In this document: positions 24,161 through 32,610 of the stretch, one piece after another
Position numbering within the stretch: position 1 is the stretch's first letter
Layout of the letters: every line of letters begins with the position of its first letter
Source of the DNA: Xanthomonas phaseoli pv. phaseoli
GTDB lineage: Bacteria; Pseudomonadota; Gammaproteobacteria; Xanthomonadales; Xanthomonadaceae
Assembly (NCBI GenBank): GCA_022749655.1
Contig: CP094245.1
Span: 1-56,688, forward strand
Reading direction: 5' to 3'
Length of the DNA stretch: 56,688 nucleotides
Translations under genes and position numbers: made by a program
Notes under the pieces: generated by a model
Database searches by the model: none
What the model was told of the DNA's origin: nothing
The model's input: only the letters and a program-made list of their open reading frames with translations

Positions 24161-25160
24161 TCATGGATTAGCAGGGCGGGCTGGAATCGCCGTTAGCGAT
24201 AGAACCCGCCGCCGAAAGTCGTCGTATTCGTCGCCGGCCCTGAGAGAAAGCGCGGTCAGCGAATAGAAACGGTCGGTCGATGGCGATTCGCTACGGGCCT
24301 TCACCATATCCAGCCGCCCGACATTGACCACAGTCCAGCACTCGGTAAAGCCGCGCTGTCGTGCCTTTTGGTGGCTTTTTCGGCCTCGCCGATGCGGTTG
24401 TGGATGTTGGAAACGTCAGTGCCGCTCTTGACTTCGATGGCAACCACGTTGCGGTAATGCTGGTGCTCCATTTCCTCCCGAATGATGATGTCCGGGTCGG
24501 GGGCAAACTCGATCAGAACAGGGCGGCCCGTAGCGCTGTTCACTTCGATGGCGCTTTCCCGTACTTCGGCGGCCGCATGGGCGACAATCTCCCGGATGAT
24601 CTCGAACACCAGCACGATGCCATCGGCGCCGCGCTGGTTGTTGGCTCCGCCGCGTAGCTGCGGGCCAACGGTTAGCAGGGTCAAGTCATCCAGCAATTCC
24701 CGGCTGACACGCAGCGGGCCGACTCCGGCCAGCAACGCCGATGCCGCGGCGCAAAAAGCGACACACAAATCGTGCAGGTCGGCCACTGCCGCCTTACCGG
24801 CTTTGCCTTTTTCCTCCATCGACTTGAAGCAGCCAACGCCAAAACCCTTGTCACGCCCGTAAAACTCTTTCTGACTGTAGCCCATCAGCAGCCGGTAATA
24901 GCCCAGCAGGTGGGGATTCGCTTCCAGTACGGCCGGCACGGCAAACAGCAGTTCGGCCCGTAGGCCGTACTGCGCGAGGGTCGCCAAGTCTGCCGGGGAA
25001 CGTACTTGCTAAGCTGCCTGTCAAGCTCGGCAATGTCCATGTCGCGCACCGTTTCCAGCAAGGCGCTTTGCAGGTAAACAGCGCGGAATCGTTTGAGAGC
25101 AAAGGCGAAGTCGATTTGCAGCTTAGGCGGCGGGAAATTGATCTTATTGGGGGTCGTCAT
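24161..25160 (-). CDS. xcyIR: XcyI-type restriction endonuclease
   Basis: Start at 25160 (MTTPNKINFPPPKLQIDFAF), whose ATG overlaps the TGA of the methyltransferase; stop at 24161. Two runs are one base short: C4 near 24995 (five gives KYVPPADLATLAQYGL) and an A run near 24370 (after GEAEK). Corrected, the frame is 333 codons. The nuclease signature is visible in PDPDIIIREEMEHQHYRNVVAIEVKSGTD-type context, with PDPD, then VVAIEVKSGTD as the E-x-K pair, and later ECWTVVNVGRLDM. XcyI-family enzymes recognise CCCGGG. The family call rests on overall resemblance and on the paired methyltransferase; specificity is inferred. Confidence 0.78.
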
Positions 25161-26057
25161 GCGGCGGCGATCTTTATCACGTTGCTGTTCTGCCCTTGCA
25201 GGCGACCAGCCGCCAAGGTCACATATTCAGGGTTGAGTTCAATTCCCACGTACTGCCGGTTTTCGTCCTGGCATACGAGGCCCACGGTTCCAGAACCAAA
25301 GAACGGATCGAGCACGTAATCCCCGGGTTCGGTCGATGCGTGGATGCAAGGCCGGATCAATTCGGGCGGGAAGGTAGCGAAGTGGGCACCGGCAAAGGGC
25401 TTGGTGTTCACATTCCAGACTGAGCGGCGATTGCGTAGGCCGCCACCGTCTGCTGGCTCTCGAGCTGCCTGCCAGTCGTAAAAATATTTTTCCGACTTGG
25501 TGAACATGAAAAGGAACTCATGCGAGCGGGCAGGGCGATCTTTTACGCTCTCCGGCATCGCATTTGGCTTGTTCCAAACAATGTCACTGCGCAGATACCA
25601 GCCGTCATCCTGCAAGGCGAAGGCCAATCGCCAGGGAATACCCATCAGGTCTTTTGGCTTCAAGCCCACTGGAGTGTCAGGGCGAACGTCCATCGCACGG
25701 GCGGGGTTCTTCTTGTCAGGTGCGCGATAGCCGCGATTGCCGCTCGTGTAGCCGTCACCGATATTCAGCCAAAGGGTGCCGTCATCGGTCAAAACGCGCT
25801 TAACCTCGGCAAAGATGGCCACCAATCGGTGCAGAAATTGGGGCATGGTGACTTCAAGGCCGATTTGCTCTTCGATCCCGTAGTCACGCAGCCCCCAATA
25901 GGGCGGCGAAGTGACTACACAGCGCACAGACCCGGATGGCAGGCGGCGCAGTACTGTCAGGGCATCCCCTTCAAAAAGCGTTGAGCCGCGCAAGATGAGG
26001 CTCAGGCCGCAGGATTCGCTCCACGCCAGACGGCGGGGATGTGTTTGCTTTTGGCAT
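25157..26057 (-). CDS. xcyIM: XcyI-type DNA methyltransferase (beta class, N4-cytosine type)
   Basis: It protects host DNA from the endonuclease encoded downstream. Motif IV is VVTSPPYWGLRDYG, typical of N4-cytosine and some N6-adenine enzymes; the AdoMet-binding FxGxG motif comes late, as YVLDPFFGSGTVG, which is the beta order. The start at 26057 (MPKANTSPPSG) has a GAGGACA ribosome site but needs a one-base correction at the five-T run near 25977 (read on minus) to enter the main frame at FEGDALTVLRRLPSG. A longer uncorrected frame runs up to 26254 without a ribosome site. The final TGA overlaps the endonuclease ATG, so the pair is co-translated. Confidence 0.85.
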
Positions 26058-26070
26058 GTTGTTTGTCCTC

Positions 26071-26214
26071 TCAATCGTGGCGCAGCTGCACCACGCCGCA
26101 ATGCTTGAAAATCGTTGTCCGTGACACGCCGCAATCTCGGGCTAGCTCGGTCACACAGGTGTTCGGGTCGCGCCATAGTGCCTTGACGTGCCGTAGCTGC
26201 TTTGCATCCAGCTT
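26071..26214 (-). pseudogene. Recombinase C-terminal HTH remnant
   Basis: The frame from the transposon end at 26215 to a stop at 26071 reads LDAKQLRHVKALWRDPNTCV, then TELARDCGVSRTTIFKHCG. This is the DNA-binding C-terminus of a resolvase/invertase-type serine recombinase. The catalytic domain is missing. It might serve as a controller for the R-M pair, but truncation is the simpler reading. Confidence 0.5.
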
Positions 26215-26237
26215 GAGGGTCGGCAGGGGTTCGTGCG
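26215..26237 (+). repeat. Solo transposon end
   Basis: GAGGGTCGGCAGGGGTTCGT plus CGA, without the rest of the 91-bp unit. It cuts the recombinase remnant. Confidence 0.65.
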
Positions 26238-26313
26238 AAATGCACCCAAACCATGGGTGAAAACAGTCAATCTTACTTCCACCTCCCAGCGAGCCTGCAA
26301 TGGTTACTAATCC

Positions 26314-26344
26314 GGGGTGTAGGGGCAGGCCCCTACGGATAACG
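26314..26344. repeat. GTAGGGGC hairpin block shared with 37899-37931
   Basis: GTAGGGGC-AG-GCCCCTAC is a perfect hairpin set in GGGGT and GGATAACGC. The same context recurs at 37899, and a related hairpin at 23579. It has no T run, so it is not an obvious terminator. Confidence 0.6.
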
Positions 26345-26422
26345 CCTCACAGGCTACGGCGTCGGCGTTGCCTCAATTCAATCTGGCCCACTGGCGAGTT
26401 CCCGGAGGACCCTGAGCCATCC

Positions 26423-27118
26423 CTATTTGATGACCCTGCCTAGTCGTCCATTCTCGTGGCCTTGCGCGCAGTGAGCGGCCCACACACGCTTGACGGTGGT
26501 GACGCTCGCGCCTGCCAGGTGCGCAGTGTTGGCGATGGTCTCCCCACGACTGCGCAACGCGACGATGCGAGCATGTACGGCCTGATCGGGCGGGCGGCCA
26601 CGGTACTTGTCTCTGGCCTTCGCCAGCTCAATGCCCTGACGCTGGCGCTCGCGGCGGTCCTCATAGTCATCGCGAGCGATCTGCAGGGCGATGCGCAACA
26701 ACATGTCCTGCATAGATTCGAGCACGACCTTTGCCACCCCTTTCGCCTCGGCCGCCACTTCAGAGAAATCGACGACGCCCGGAACGGCGAGGCGCGCACC
26801 CTTCGCGCGGATAGACGCCACTAGGCGCTCGGCTTCGACTAGTGGCAAGCGGCTGATCCGATCGATCTTCTCTGCAATGACCACTTCTCCCGACTGTAGA
26901 TCCTCGATCATGCGCAGCAACTCAGGGCGATCGGCACGCGCACCGGAAGCCTTCTCACGATAGACGCCAGCGACGTAGAAGCCGGCGGCCTTGGCTTCTT
27001 GGACGATCGCGGCTTGTCGAGTGAGGTCCTGGCCATCAGTGCTGACGCGCTGGTAAATCCGAGCAACCTTGAAGGGTTCTGCAGGAGAGCGCGCCATCGT
27101 AGGAATCACATCGGACAA
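26423..27118 (-). CDS. Serine recombinase (plasmid resolvase)
   Basis: A protein of 231 residues; a shorter start at the ninth codon is possible. It has the resolvase catalytic domain with the active Ser in ARIYQRVSTDGQDLTRQ, Arg residues in SGARADRPELLRMIEDL and KIDRISRLPLVEAERLV, and a C-terminal helix-turn-helix (ARIVALRSRGETIANTAHLA then TTVKRVW). Such enzymes resolve plasmid multimers or transposon cointegrates at a res site; the 100 bp upstream of the start (27120-27240), with GGGCCAT and ATGGCCC boxes, is a candidate. Gene appears intact. Confidence 0.88.
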   Translation of the reverse strand: MSDVIPTMARSPAEPFKVARIYQRVSTDGQDLTRQAAIVQEAKAAGFYVAGVYREKASGARADRPELLRMIEDLQSGEVVIAEKIDRISRLPLVEAERLVASIRAKGARLAVPGVVDFSEVAAEAKGVAKVVLESMQDMLLRIALQIARDDYEDRRERQRQGIELAKARDKYRGRPPDQAVHARIVALRSRGETIANTAHLAGASVTTVKRVWAAHCAQGHENGRLGRVIK

Positions 27119-27253
27119 GGTGGCCTCCTGTGCGCCCTTTTGGGTATACCTAAACGTACCACCGATTTCAGGGGTGGTCTAATATTCTTTGTGGGCTTAA
27201 ACGGGCCATATGAAACGGACCAGCCTAAATGGCCCATGCAATGTTTGAGCCAC

Positions 27254-27276
27254 AAAAAGCCCCGCCAAGCGGGGCA
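27254..27276 (-). terminator. Rho-independent terminator of the lipoprotein operon
   Basis: On the minus strand GCCCCGC-TTG-GCGGGGC is followed by TTTTTG. It lies just after the lipoprotein gene. Confidence 0.85.
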
Positions 27277-27297
27277 GAAAGCGCGGGGCAGTGGCCA

Positions 27298-27600
27298 TTA
27301 GTTCGTGCGATGGGGCAACCATTGGAGTGGCGTCCGTTGACCGTCTCTGTAGACCATTGTGCCGGTCCCACAGATTCGTCCTGCCACGACAGCGCCTTCG
27401 CTGTAGGGTTGCCCATTGAGATAGCAAGCCGGCGGCGGGGCTGTCTCAGGTTTGCCTTTACGCTCTAAGTCATCGACCTGGCTGGTGAGCTGGGTTACAT
27501 CAAGGCGCAGCTGCGCCACCTCTGGATCGCGGGCTGGCTGAAGAGCGCAGCCCGCAAGTTGTGCCATACAGAAAATAGCCACTGACAATGATCGTTTCAT
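27298..27600 (-). CDS. Plasmid lipoprotein with DUF1496-like domain
   Basis: One hundred residues. A signal peptide ends in the lipobox LAGC (Cys18), so the protein should be lipid-anchored. A short coiled coil (VAQLRLDVTQLTSQVDDLER) follows, then a C-terminal domain with ACYLNGQPYSEGAVVAGRIC, resembling DUF1496. Small lipoproteins near transfer genes often act in entry exclusion, but nothing here proves it. Third gene of a minus-strand set with the membrane protein and the H-NS-like protein. Confidence 0.7.
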   Translation of the reverse strand: MKRSLSVAIFCMAQLAGCALQPARDPEVAQLRLDVTQLTSQVDDLERKGKPETAPPPACYLNGQPYSEGAVVAGRICGTGTMVYRDGQRTPLQWLPHRTN

Positions 27601-27613
27601 GGCTTGCTCCTTT

Positions 27614-27991
27614 TCAGTGTTGGTGAAACCGACTTAGGGCGCCGGCCAGGCCCTGGATCGTTGCATGGATCAAGAACAGCACCAGTGCGATCGCCCCGAT
27701 GGTCACGACGATCTTCGCCTCGTGCTTCGGGCTGATCGCAGCGACCACACAACTTCCGATCAACGCCACGATCGACAACTGCGCAGCCCAGCGTACAGGG
27801 CGCCGCAGCAAGGCAAGTATTGCTAACAATGTGCCTGCGACCAAATCAGATGCTGTTCGTCCGATGAAGCGCAGCAATCGCTTCCCGGTTACAGTCGTGC
27901 TCGTTGCAGTGTCTGCTGGCTTGGGCTCTGGCGCAGGGTAGGGCGCTGGCCTACGTCTGCGATGCTGATCAAGCTTGACGATGTTTCCCAT
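27614..27991 (-). CDS. Membrane protein of unknown function
   Basis: A protein of 125 residues (MGNIVKLDQHRRRRPAPYPA). The basic, proline-rich N-terminus should be cytoplasmic. Membrane segments lie near residues 48-65 (LVAGTLLAILALL), 70-85 (LSIVALIGSCVVAAI) and 93-112 (IVVTIGAIALVLFLIHA). It lies between the H-NS-like protein (3-bp gap) and the lipoprotein. Family not recognised. Confidence 0.6.
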   Translation of the reverse strand: MGNIVKLDQHRRRRPAPYPAPEPKPADTATSTTVTGKRLLRFIGRTASDLVAGTLLAILALLRRPVRWAAQLSIVALIGSCVVAAISPKHEAKIVVTIGAIALVLFLIHATIQGLAGALSRFHQH

Positions 27992-27993
27992 GG

Positions 27994-28239
27994 TCACTCC
28001 TCAACAGGAATTTCAAATTCCGACAGGTCGCGTCCGCTTTGCAAATAGTCCCTCAACCAGTCAGGCCGCTTCCCCCTGCCAACCCAAGTATTGAAGGGAT
28101 TATTGGGGTCACGATAGCGCGGCTTGCCCCGTGGGGCCTTTTCCGCATCCAGGGGCACGAACTCTAAACCAGCACTTTTGTGTTGGTTGCCTTTACCCCT
28201 TTTTTTTGAGTGTCCGTCCTCTCCCGCTTCACTTGACAC
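27994..28239 (-). CDS. H-NS C-terminal-domain protein (DNA-binding stub)
   Basis: Eighty-one residues. The C-terminal part PRGKPRYRDPNNPFNTWVGR then GKRPDWLRDYLQSGRDLSEF is the H-NS DNA-binding domain with its (W)xGRGxxPxW core. The N-terminal oligomerisation domain of full H-NS (about 135 residues) is absent, replaced by a short basic stretch. Stand-alone domains of this type can compete with or modulate host H-NS and silence A/T-rich DNA such as xopC. It is divergent from virB1, with a 72-bp shared promoter region. Confidence 0.75.
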   Translation of the reverse strand: MSSEAGEDGHSKKRGKGNQHKSAGLEFVPLDAEKAPRGKPRYRDPNNPFNTWVGRGKRPDWLRDYLQSGRDLSEFEIPVEE

Positions 28240-28311
28240 GAGATTTTTCCCTTATACTATCGACATTAGTCATTAAAATTGCAATTCCGAAGACAAACGG
28301 GGCGCCGTTGT

Positions 28312-29130
28312 ATGACCAACATTCAGAGCAGACTCATCCTTCTCGCCGCAGCAATGACTATGGCAACAGGTTCGGCGGCTGCGCTGGGGCAAACCACGGC
28401 ACCATTGTCCGGTTCCGTGCTTGCTCTCGCTAGACAGTGCGCAACTGACGTTGAGCCCTTGACCTTGGCATATCTTGTGGCTGTCGAATCCTCCAACAAT
28501 CGGTTTGCGATTGGCATCAATCGAGGCTATCGACTACCACGGCAGCCCGCCTCCTATGAGGAGGCGGCCGCAACAGTCCGCTGGCTTGAGGAACGAAATT
28601 ACAACTTCGATGTCGGCTGGGGCCAAGTGAACTCGAGCAACTTCAAGTTGCTTGGGGTGACTGGCGAAGGATTGCTCGACGGTTGCACGAATTTGCGTGC
28701 GTCGGCACAGGTTATTGCCGGTTGCTACAGCATTGCAGCTAGGGATGTTGGCGCAGGCCAACAAGCGCTACAGCGCGCCCTGAGTTGCTACAACACTGGC
28801 TCTCAGACGCGCGGGTTCGGAAACGGCTATGTAGGCCGGCTGTTGGCAACAGCAACCCGCTTGCAGGTGCCTGCTCTACAAGGCAAGCCCGCAAGCCAGC
28901 GATCCAATAGCGCACCTGCAGCTGAGCCCCCAGATGAGGCCGTGGCGGCAGAGCGGCCGCCCAAAAAAATAGAAGGAACCCCGGACGCGTTTGCCAAAGA
29001 AGCCGGTGGCGCATTCGCGGACTCCGCTCAGAGCGCTTTGCATCCACCGCCGCAACAACAAGAACGACAGGAGACCCAAGATGCGGGTGTTTCTAATTCT
29101 CCAACGCCAATTGGAGGAAATATTCAATAG
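28312..29130 (+). CDS. virB1: VirB1-type lytic transglycosylase
   Basis: A protein of 272 residues. It has a signal peptide (LILLAAAMTMATGSAAALGQ) and a lysozyme-like domain at residues 38-175, with catalytic Glu in TLAYLVAVESSNNRFAIG, the substrate motif NFDVGWGQVNSSNF and a late ALSCYNTGSQTRGFGNGYV. It opens peptidoglycan for a conjugative type IV secretion system. The C-terminal 100 residues are Pro/Ala/Gln-rich. It should be the first gene of a secretion operon, but the next genes (virB2 onward) are absent; a small unknown gene and an IS follow. Start at 28312 was chosen for the signal peptide. Confidence 0.88.
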   Translation: MTNIQSRLILLAAAMTMATGSAAALGQTTAPLSGSVLALARQCATDVEPLTLAYLVAVESSNNRFAIGINRGYRLPRQPASYEEAAATVRWLEERNYNFDVGWGQVNSSNFKLLGVTGEGLLDGCTNLRASAQVIAGCYSIAARDVGAGQQALQRALSCYNTGSQTRGFGNGYVGRLLATATRLQVPALQGKPASQRSNSAPAAEPPDEAVAAERPPKKIEGTPDAFAKEAGGAFADSAQSALHPPPQQQERQETQDAGVSNSPTPIGGNIQ

Positions 29131-29332
29131 AAACGAAGTGACCAAGACGTCGATTCAACGAATGGCATCAAAACAGTGGATTCCGCTGTTTGAGGTGGTC
29201 GGAACCAACGGCTCTTTCACATGCTCACTTCGACTTCAAGCGTCGGAAAACGTCCGGACATGGGCCAATCTGACCCTGCTAGCCGAATGGCTACGAGAGC
29301 GGTTCGAGTCGAAAGTTGCGATCTCCTCCTGA
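29081..29332 (+). CDS. Small protein overlapping the virB1 end
   Basis: Eighty-three residues (MRVFLILQRQLEEIFNRNEV), starting 50 bases before the virB1 stop, with an AGGAGACCC site upstream. The overlap suggests translational coupling. The sequence alternates hydrophobic and charged residues, with SLRLQASENVRTWANLTLLA near the end; no family recognised. It is the last gene before the IS3-family element. Confidence 0.55.
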   Translation: MRVFLILQRQLEEIFNRNEVTKTSIQRMASKQWIPLFEVVGTNGSFTCSLRLQASENVRTWANLTLLAEWLRERFESKVAISS

Positions 29333-29424
29333 GTGATAGTTCCCCACCATTTTCGGAGAAATGATACGCCCAGGGTTTCCTAGACATCTCATGGCCATGG
29401 AAAATAGTCGATTCGGAGATGTCT

Positions 29425-29698
29425 ATGAGCAGCAAGCGGTATACGGATGAGTTCAAGATCGAGGCGGTCCGGCAAGTGACGGATCGTGGGTTCAAAGGTG
29501 GCAGACGTCGCCGAGCGGCTGGGTGTCACGACGCACAGCCTGTACGCCTGGCTGCGCAAGTTCGGCAAGCCCGGCGTGGTACAGCGCGCCGAGGTGGACC
29601 AGAGCGCCGAGGTTCGGCGGCTGAAGGCAGAGTTGCGTCGAGTGACCGAGGAGCGCGACATCCTAAAAAAGGCCGCCGCGTACTTTGCCAAGGGGTAA
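29425..29698 (+). CDS. IS3-family OrfA (frame broken near 29491)
   Basis: Starts MSSKRYTDEFKIEAVRQVTD. One extra A in TTCAAAGG near 29489 shifts the frame; removing it joins to KVADVAERLGVTTHSLYAWL and the coiled coil AEVRRLKAELRRVTEERDIL. The gene ends next to an A6G run (29666-29672), the usual -1 slippage site before OrfB. The extra base may be real or a read error. Confidence 0.8.
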
Positions 29699-30570
29699 AG
29701 GCAAAGTACGCCTTCATGCAAGCCCACTGCGGGGAGTTCAGGGTGTGTGCGATGTGCCGGGTGTTGCGGGTGAACCGGGCTGGATACTACGCGTGGCTAA
29801 AGTCGCCGGACAGTGAGCGCGCCAAGGAAGACGAACGCCTGCTGGGGCTGATCAAGCACCACTGGCTGGCCAGCGGCAGTGTGTATGGGCATCGCAAGAT
29901 CGCCAAGGATCTACGCGATCTGGGTGAGCGTTGCAGTCGCCATCGGGTGCATCGATTGATGCGCGCCGAGGGATTGCGTGCCCAGGTGGGCTATGGTCGC
30001 AAACCGCGCTTCCATGGAGGGATGCAGTGCAAGGCGGCGGCCAACCTGCTTGACCGACAGTTCGACGTGACCGAGCCGGACACGGCCTGGGCGAGCGATT
30101 TCACCTTCATCCGCACGCACGAAGGCTGGATGTACCTGGCTGTGGTGATCGATCTGTTTTCCAGGCAGGTCGTCGGCTGGGCGATGCGCGATCGGGCCGA
30201 CACCGAGTTGGTCGTGCAGGCCTTGTTGTCTGCGGTGTGGCGGCGCAAACCCAATGCTGGTTGCTTGGTTCACTCAGACCAAGGGTCGGTCTACACCAGC
30301 GATGACTGGCAGAGTTTCCTGGCGTCCCATGGCTTGGTGTGCAGCATGAGTCGGCGTGGCAACTGCCACGACAACGCACCCGTGGAGAGCTTCTTCGGCC
30401 TGCTCAAACGCGAGCGGATCAGGCGACGAATCTATCCCACCAAGGACGCCGCACGCGCCGAGGTATTCGACTACATCGAGATGTTCTACAACCCCAACCG
30501 CCGCCACGGTTCAACTGGTGACCTGTCCCCTGTAGAGTTTGAACGGCGCTACGCGCAACGAGGGTCTTGA
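29699..30570 (+). CDS. IS3-family OrfB transposase
   Basis: Entered by -1 frameshift at the A6G run. It has the HTH_21-like segment (SGSVYGHRKIAKDLRDLG) and the DDE core: AWASDFTFIRT, LVHSDQGSVYTS and NAPVESFFGLLKRE, then the usual YNPNRRHGSTGDLSPVEFE end. Open to its stop; the IS could still be active. Confidence 0.9.
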
Positions 30571-30596
30571 GTGTCTACGGAACCCTGGGCGTATCA

Positions 30597-32610
30597 CAGA
30601 TCCGGTTCCTTCTCCGTCAGTATCTGGCGGATATTAGCCACGGATTTTGTTGACTGCCCCTCAGCAGCCAACTTGACGGCTTCCAAAAGTTGCGGATCTT
30701 GTTGCCGGCGAATTTCGACCAAGCGTGCAGTCTCCATGCCGGCTTTCTGCAGCTGATCGAATGGTTTGCCAGCCTCGATTGCCTTGGTTTGGGCGATGTC
30801 TCCGAGAAAGACGGCACGGGCGCCATGCGCCTCGATCGTTCTCATGATTTCGAGCATCTGACGCGCTGGAATAACGCCCGCCTCGTCAACGAAGACAACG
30901 CTGTTTTCATCGATCTTCTTGTCCTTGGCGCGCAGGAATGCTTGCACCGTGCTGCTTTCCAGGCCGGCCTCTTCCAGGGCCTTTTTCTGCGACCCGTACG
31001 GCGCCATAGTGATGACGTGAAAGCCGTTGGCCTCGAGAAGATCTCTGGCGGCCTTAGTCATGTGGGTCTTGCCAGTGCCGGCATATCCCTGGACGCCTAT
31101 GAAGCGGTTTGTGCTTTCCACAATGTGCTGCACTGCGCGGCGCTGCTCGTCGTTCAGCGATTTGTCGGCCAGGAAAGCAAGCGAGATTTCGGACGAAATC
31201 CGGCTTTGCATCACGCCCCGATTGCGTTGTTCCGTCTGCAGGATGTCCCGTTCTCGCTTCTGCGCGATGTGGGTCGTGAAGCGCGGTTCCTGCTTCTCAA
31301 GACGCCCGCTACGCACCCCCATGTCGACCAGACGCATCGCCTCGGCTTTCGACTTACCACTGGCTTGCAGCGTGGCGACCCACTCTTGGCGAGAGAGCGC
31401 CGGACCATCTTTGCGTTGCCCTTCTTCTTGTCGGCGGGATTCATAGAGACATAGACGGGCAGATCACGAATGAGATGCCCGGACCGGGTAGCCCGATCAA
31501 GCGCGCCCCGAACGTCCCCGGGTCGTCAATCGCCCGAACCCGTGTGTCAACGCTACCTCCAAGAGCGCGGACTCTTTCACGATGGCGTTGCGCTCTGTCA
31601 GCGATTTGATCGCGAACTGGACGGCCTTGTCGGCATGGTGCTCAAGTGGCTTTTCGATTTCCTTCGGTGGTAGCCGCTTGGCGCGATCGTCGACGTCATC
31701 CCGGCCGGCGCCCTCCCACTGCCGACTGTGAAAGTCGATGGCAAGGTCGCCCGCGCGCTTCTGCCACTCCTGCCGGACCGCTTCACGGTTGACTTCAACC
31801 TTGCGCTGGCGCGTAGAAAGGGCAGCTTGGTTCTTCTCGGCATGGGTTGCGGTCTCGCGGTTGAGCCCCTTGGCCGCCAAGGCCGCCTCAATCTGCTGGC
31901 TGCGGGCGCTGAACTCTCGGATTTGATGTTCAGTGAAGTGCGCCAAATCGAACGTACCGTTGCGGTCGTAGCGAAGCGTAAAGCCAGCTTTCTCCAACTC
32001 GCGGGCCAGCTCTGATTTGTAGACGTTGCCCAAGTGACGCAGCGATTTGACGATGCCGTCGCTGGTGAGCGCGCGCCACTGGCCATCGGCCCGCTGGGTC
32101 AGATTCAGTACGACGGCATGGGTATGCAGATCAGGATCGAGCGCACGCGAGGTCTCGTGGCGAAACTTCGCTACCACCAGTTTTCCCGTATGTTCGACGC
32201 TGGTTTTTTGTTGTTCGTCGACCTGGCCATCGCCAAATGTTCGGCTTCGCGCACAGCTGCGGCGACGGCACGCTCATGTGCCTCGACGATACGGCGGTCT
32301 CCGTGGACCAAAGCCTGCAAGGACACACCCTTTGGGGCACTGAACGTCAGGTCGTAGGCCAGTCGCTCCTTGCGGGCAGCTTCGGCGGTCGGGGAATGCG
32401 ACGCGTGCGAGTGTGCTCATCGATGCGGCCATCCAGGAGCTCGCCGAACCGTTTGCGGTCGACTTCACCCTCCAGCCCGAGGGCGGCCGCTCCCTCGCCC
32501 TGCCATTGCATCGCCGTGCCGTCCTTGGCGTAGTAGTCATCGGCGCCGTCGGCATAGTAGGACACGACTTTGCCGACCGACTGGCGCGTGATGACGGTGA
32601 TATCGATCAT
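30597..32610 (-). pseudogene. trwC: MobF conjugative relaxase/helicase, truncated
   Basis: It cuts oriT and unwinds the transferred strand. Start at 32610; its ATG overlaps the trwB TGA. The N-terminus has the MobF tyrosine pairs at residues 18/19 and 26/27 (SYYADGADDYYAKDG), the same positions as in R388 TrwC, and the metal-binding histidines in DPDLHTHAVVLN. The helicase Walker A is GVQGYAGTGKTHM and motif II is VVFVDEAGV. Several one-base shortages break the frame (near 32395, 32240, 31521, 31410) but the sequence across them stays family-like, so they are probably read errors. The 3' end is really lost: the IS3 element at 30596 removes about a third of the usual length. Confidence 0.85.

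Larger units (their letters stand above)
29362..30596 (+). mobile_element. IS3-family element, IS51-like
   Basis: 1235 bp with inverted repeats TGATACGCCCAGGGTT... and a matching right end; 22 of 25 outer bases agree. No 3-bp direct repeat is visible (AAA and CAG), so the sequence between this IS and its original partner has probably been deleted. It truncates the relaxase gene. Confidence 0.9.

Noticed and set aside
26071..26214. Controller (C) protein of the R-M system
   Set aside because: The sequence fits the C-terminal HTH of a serine recombinase, has no start of its own and is cut by a transposon end.
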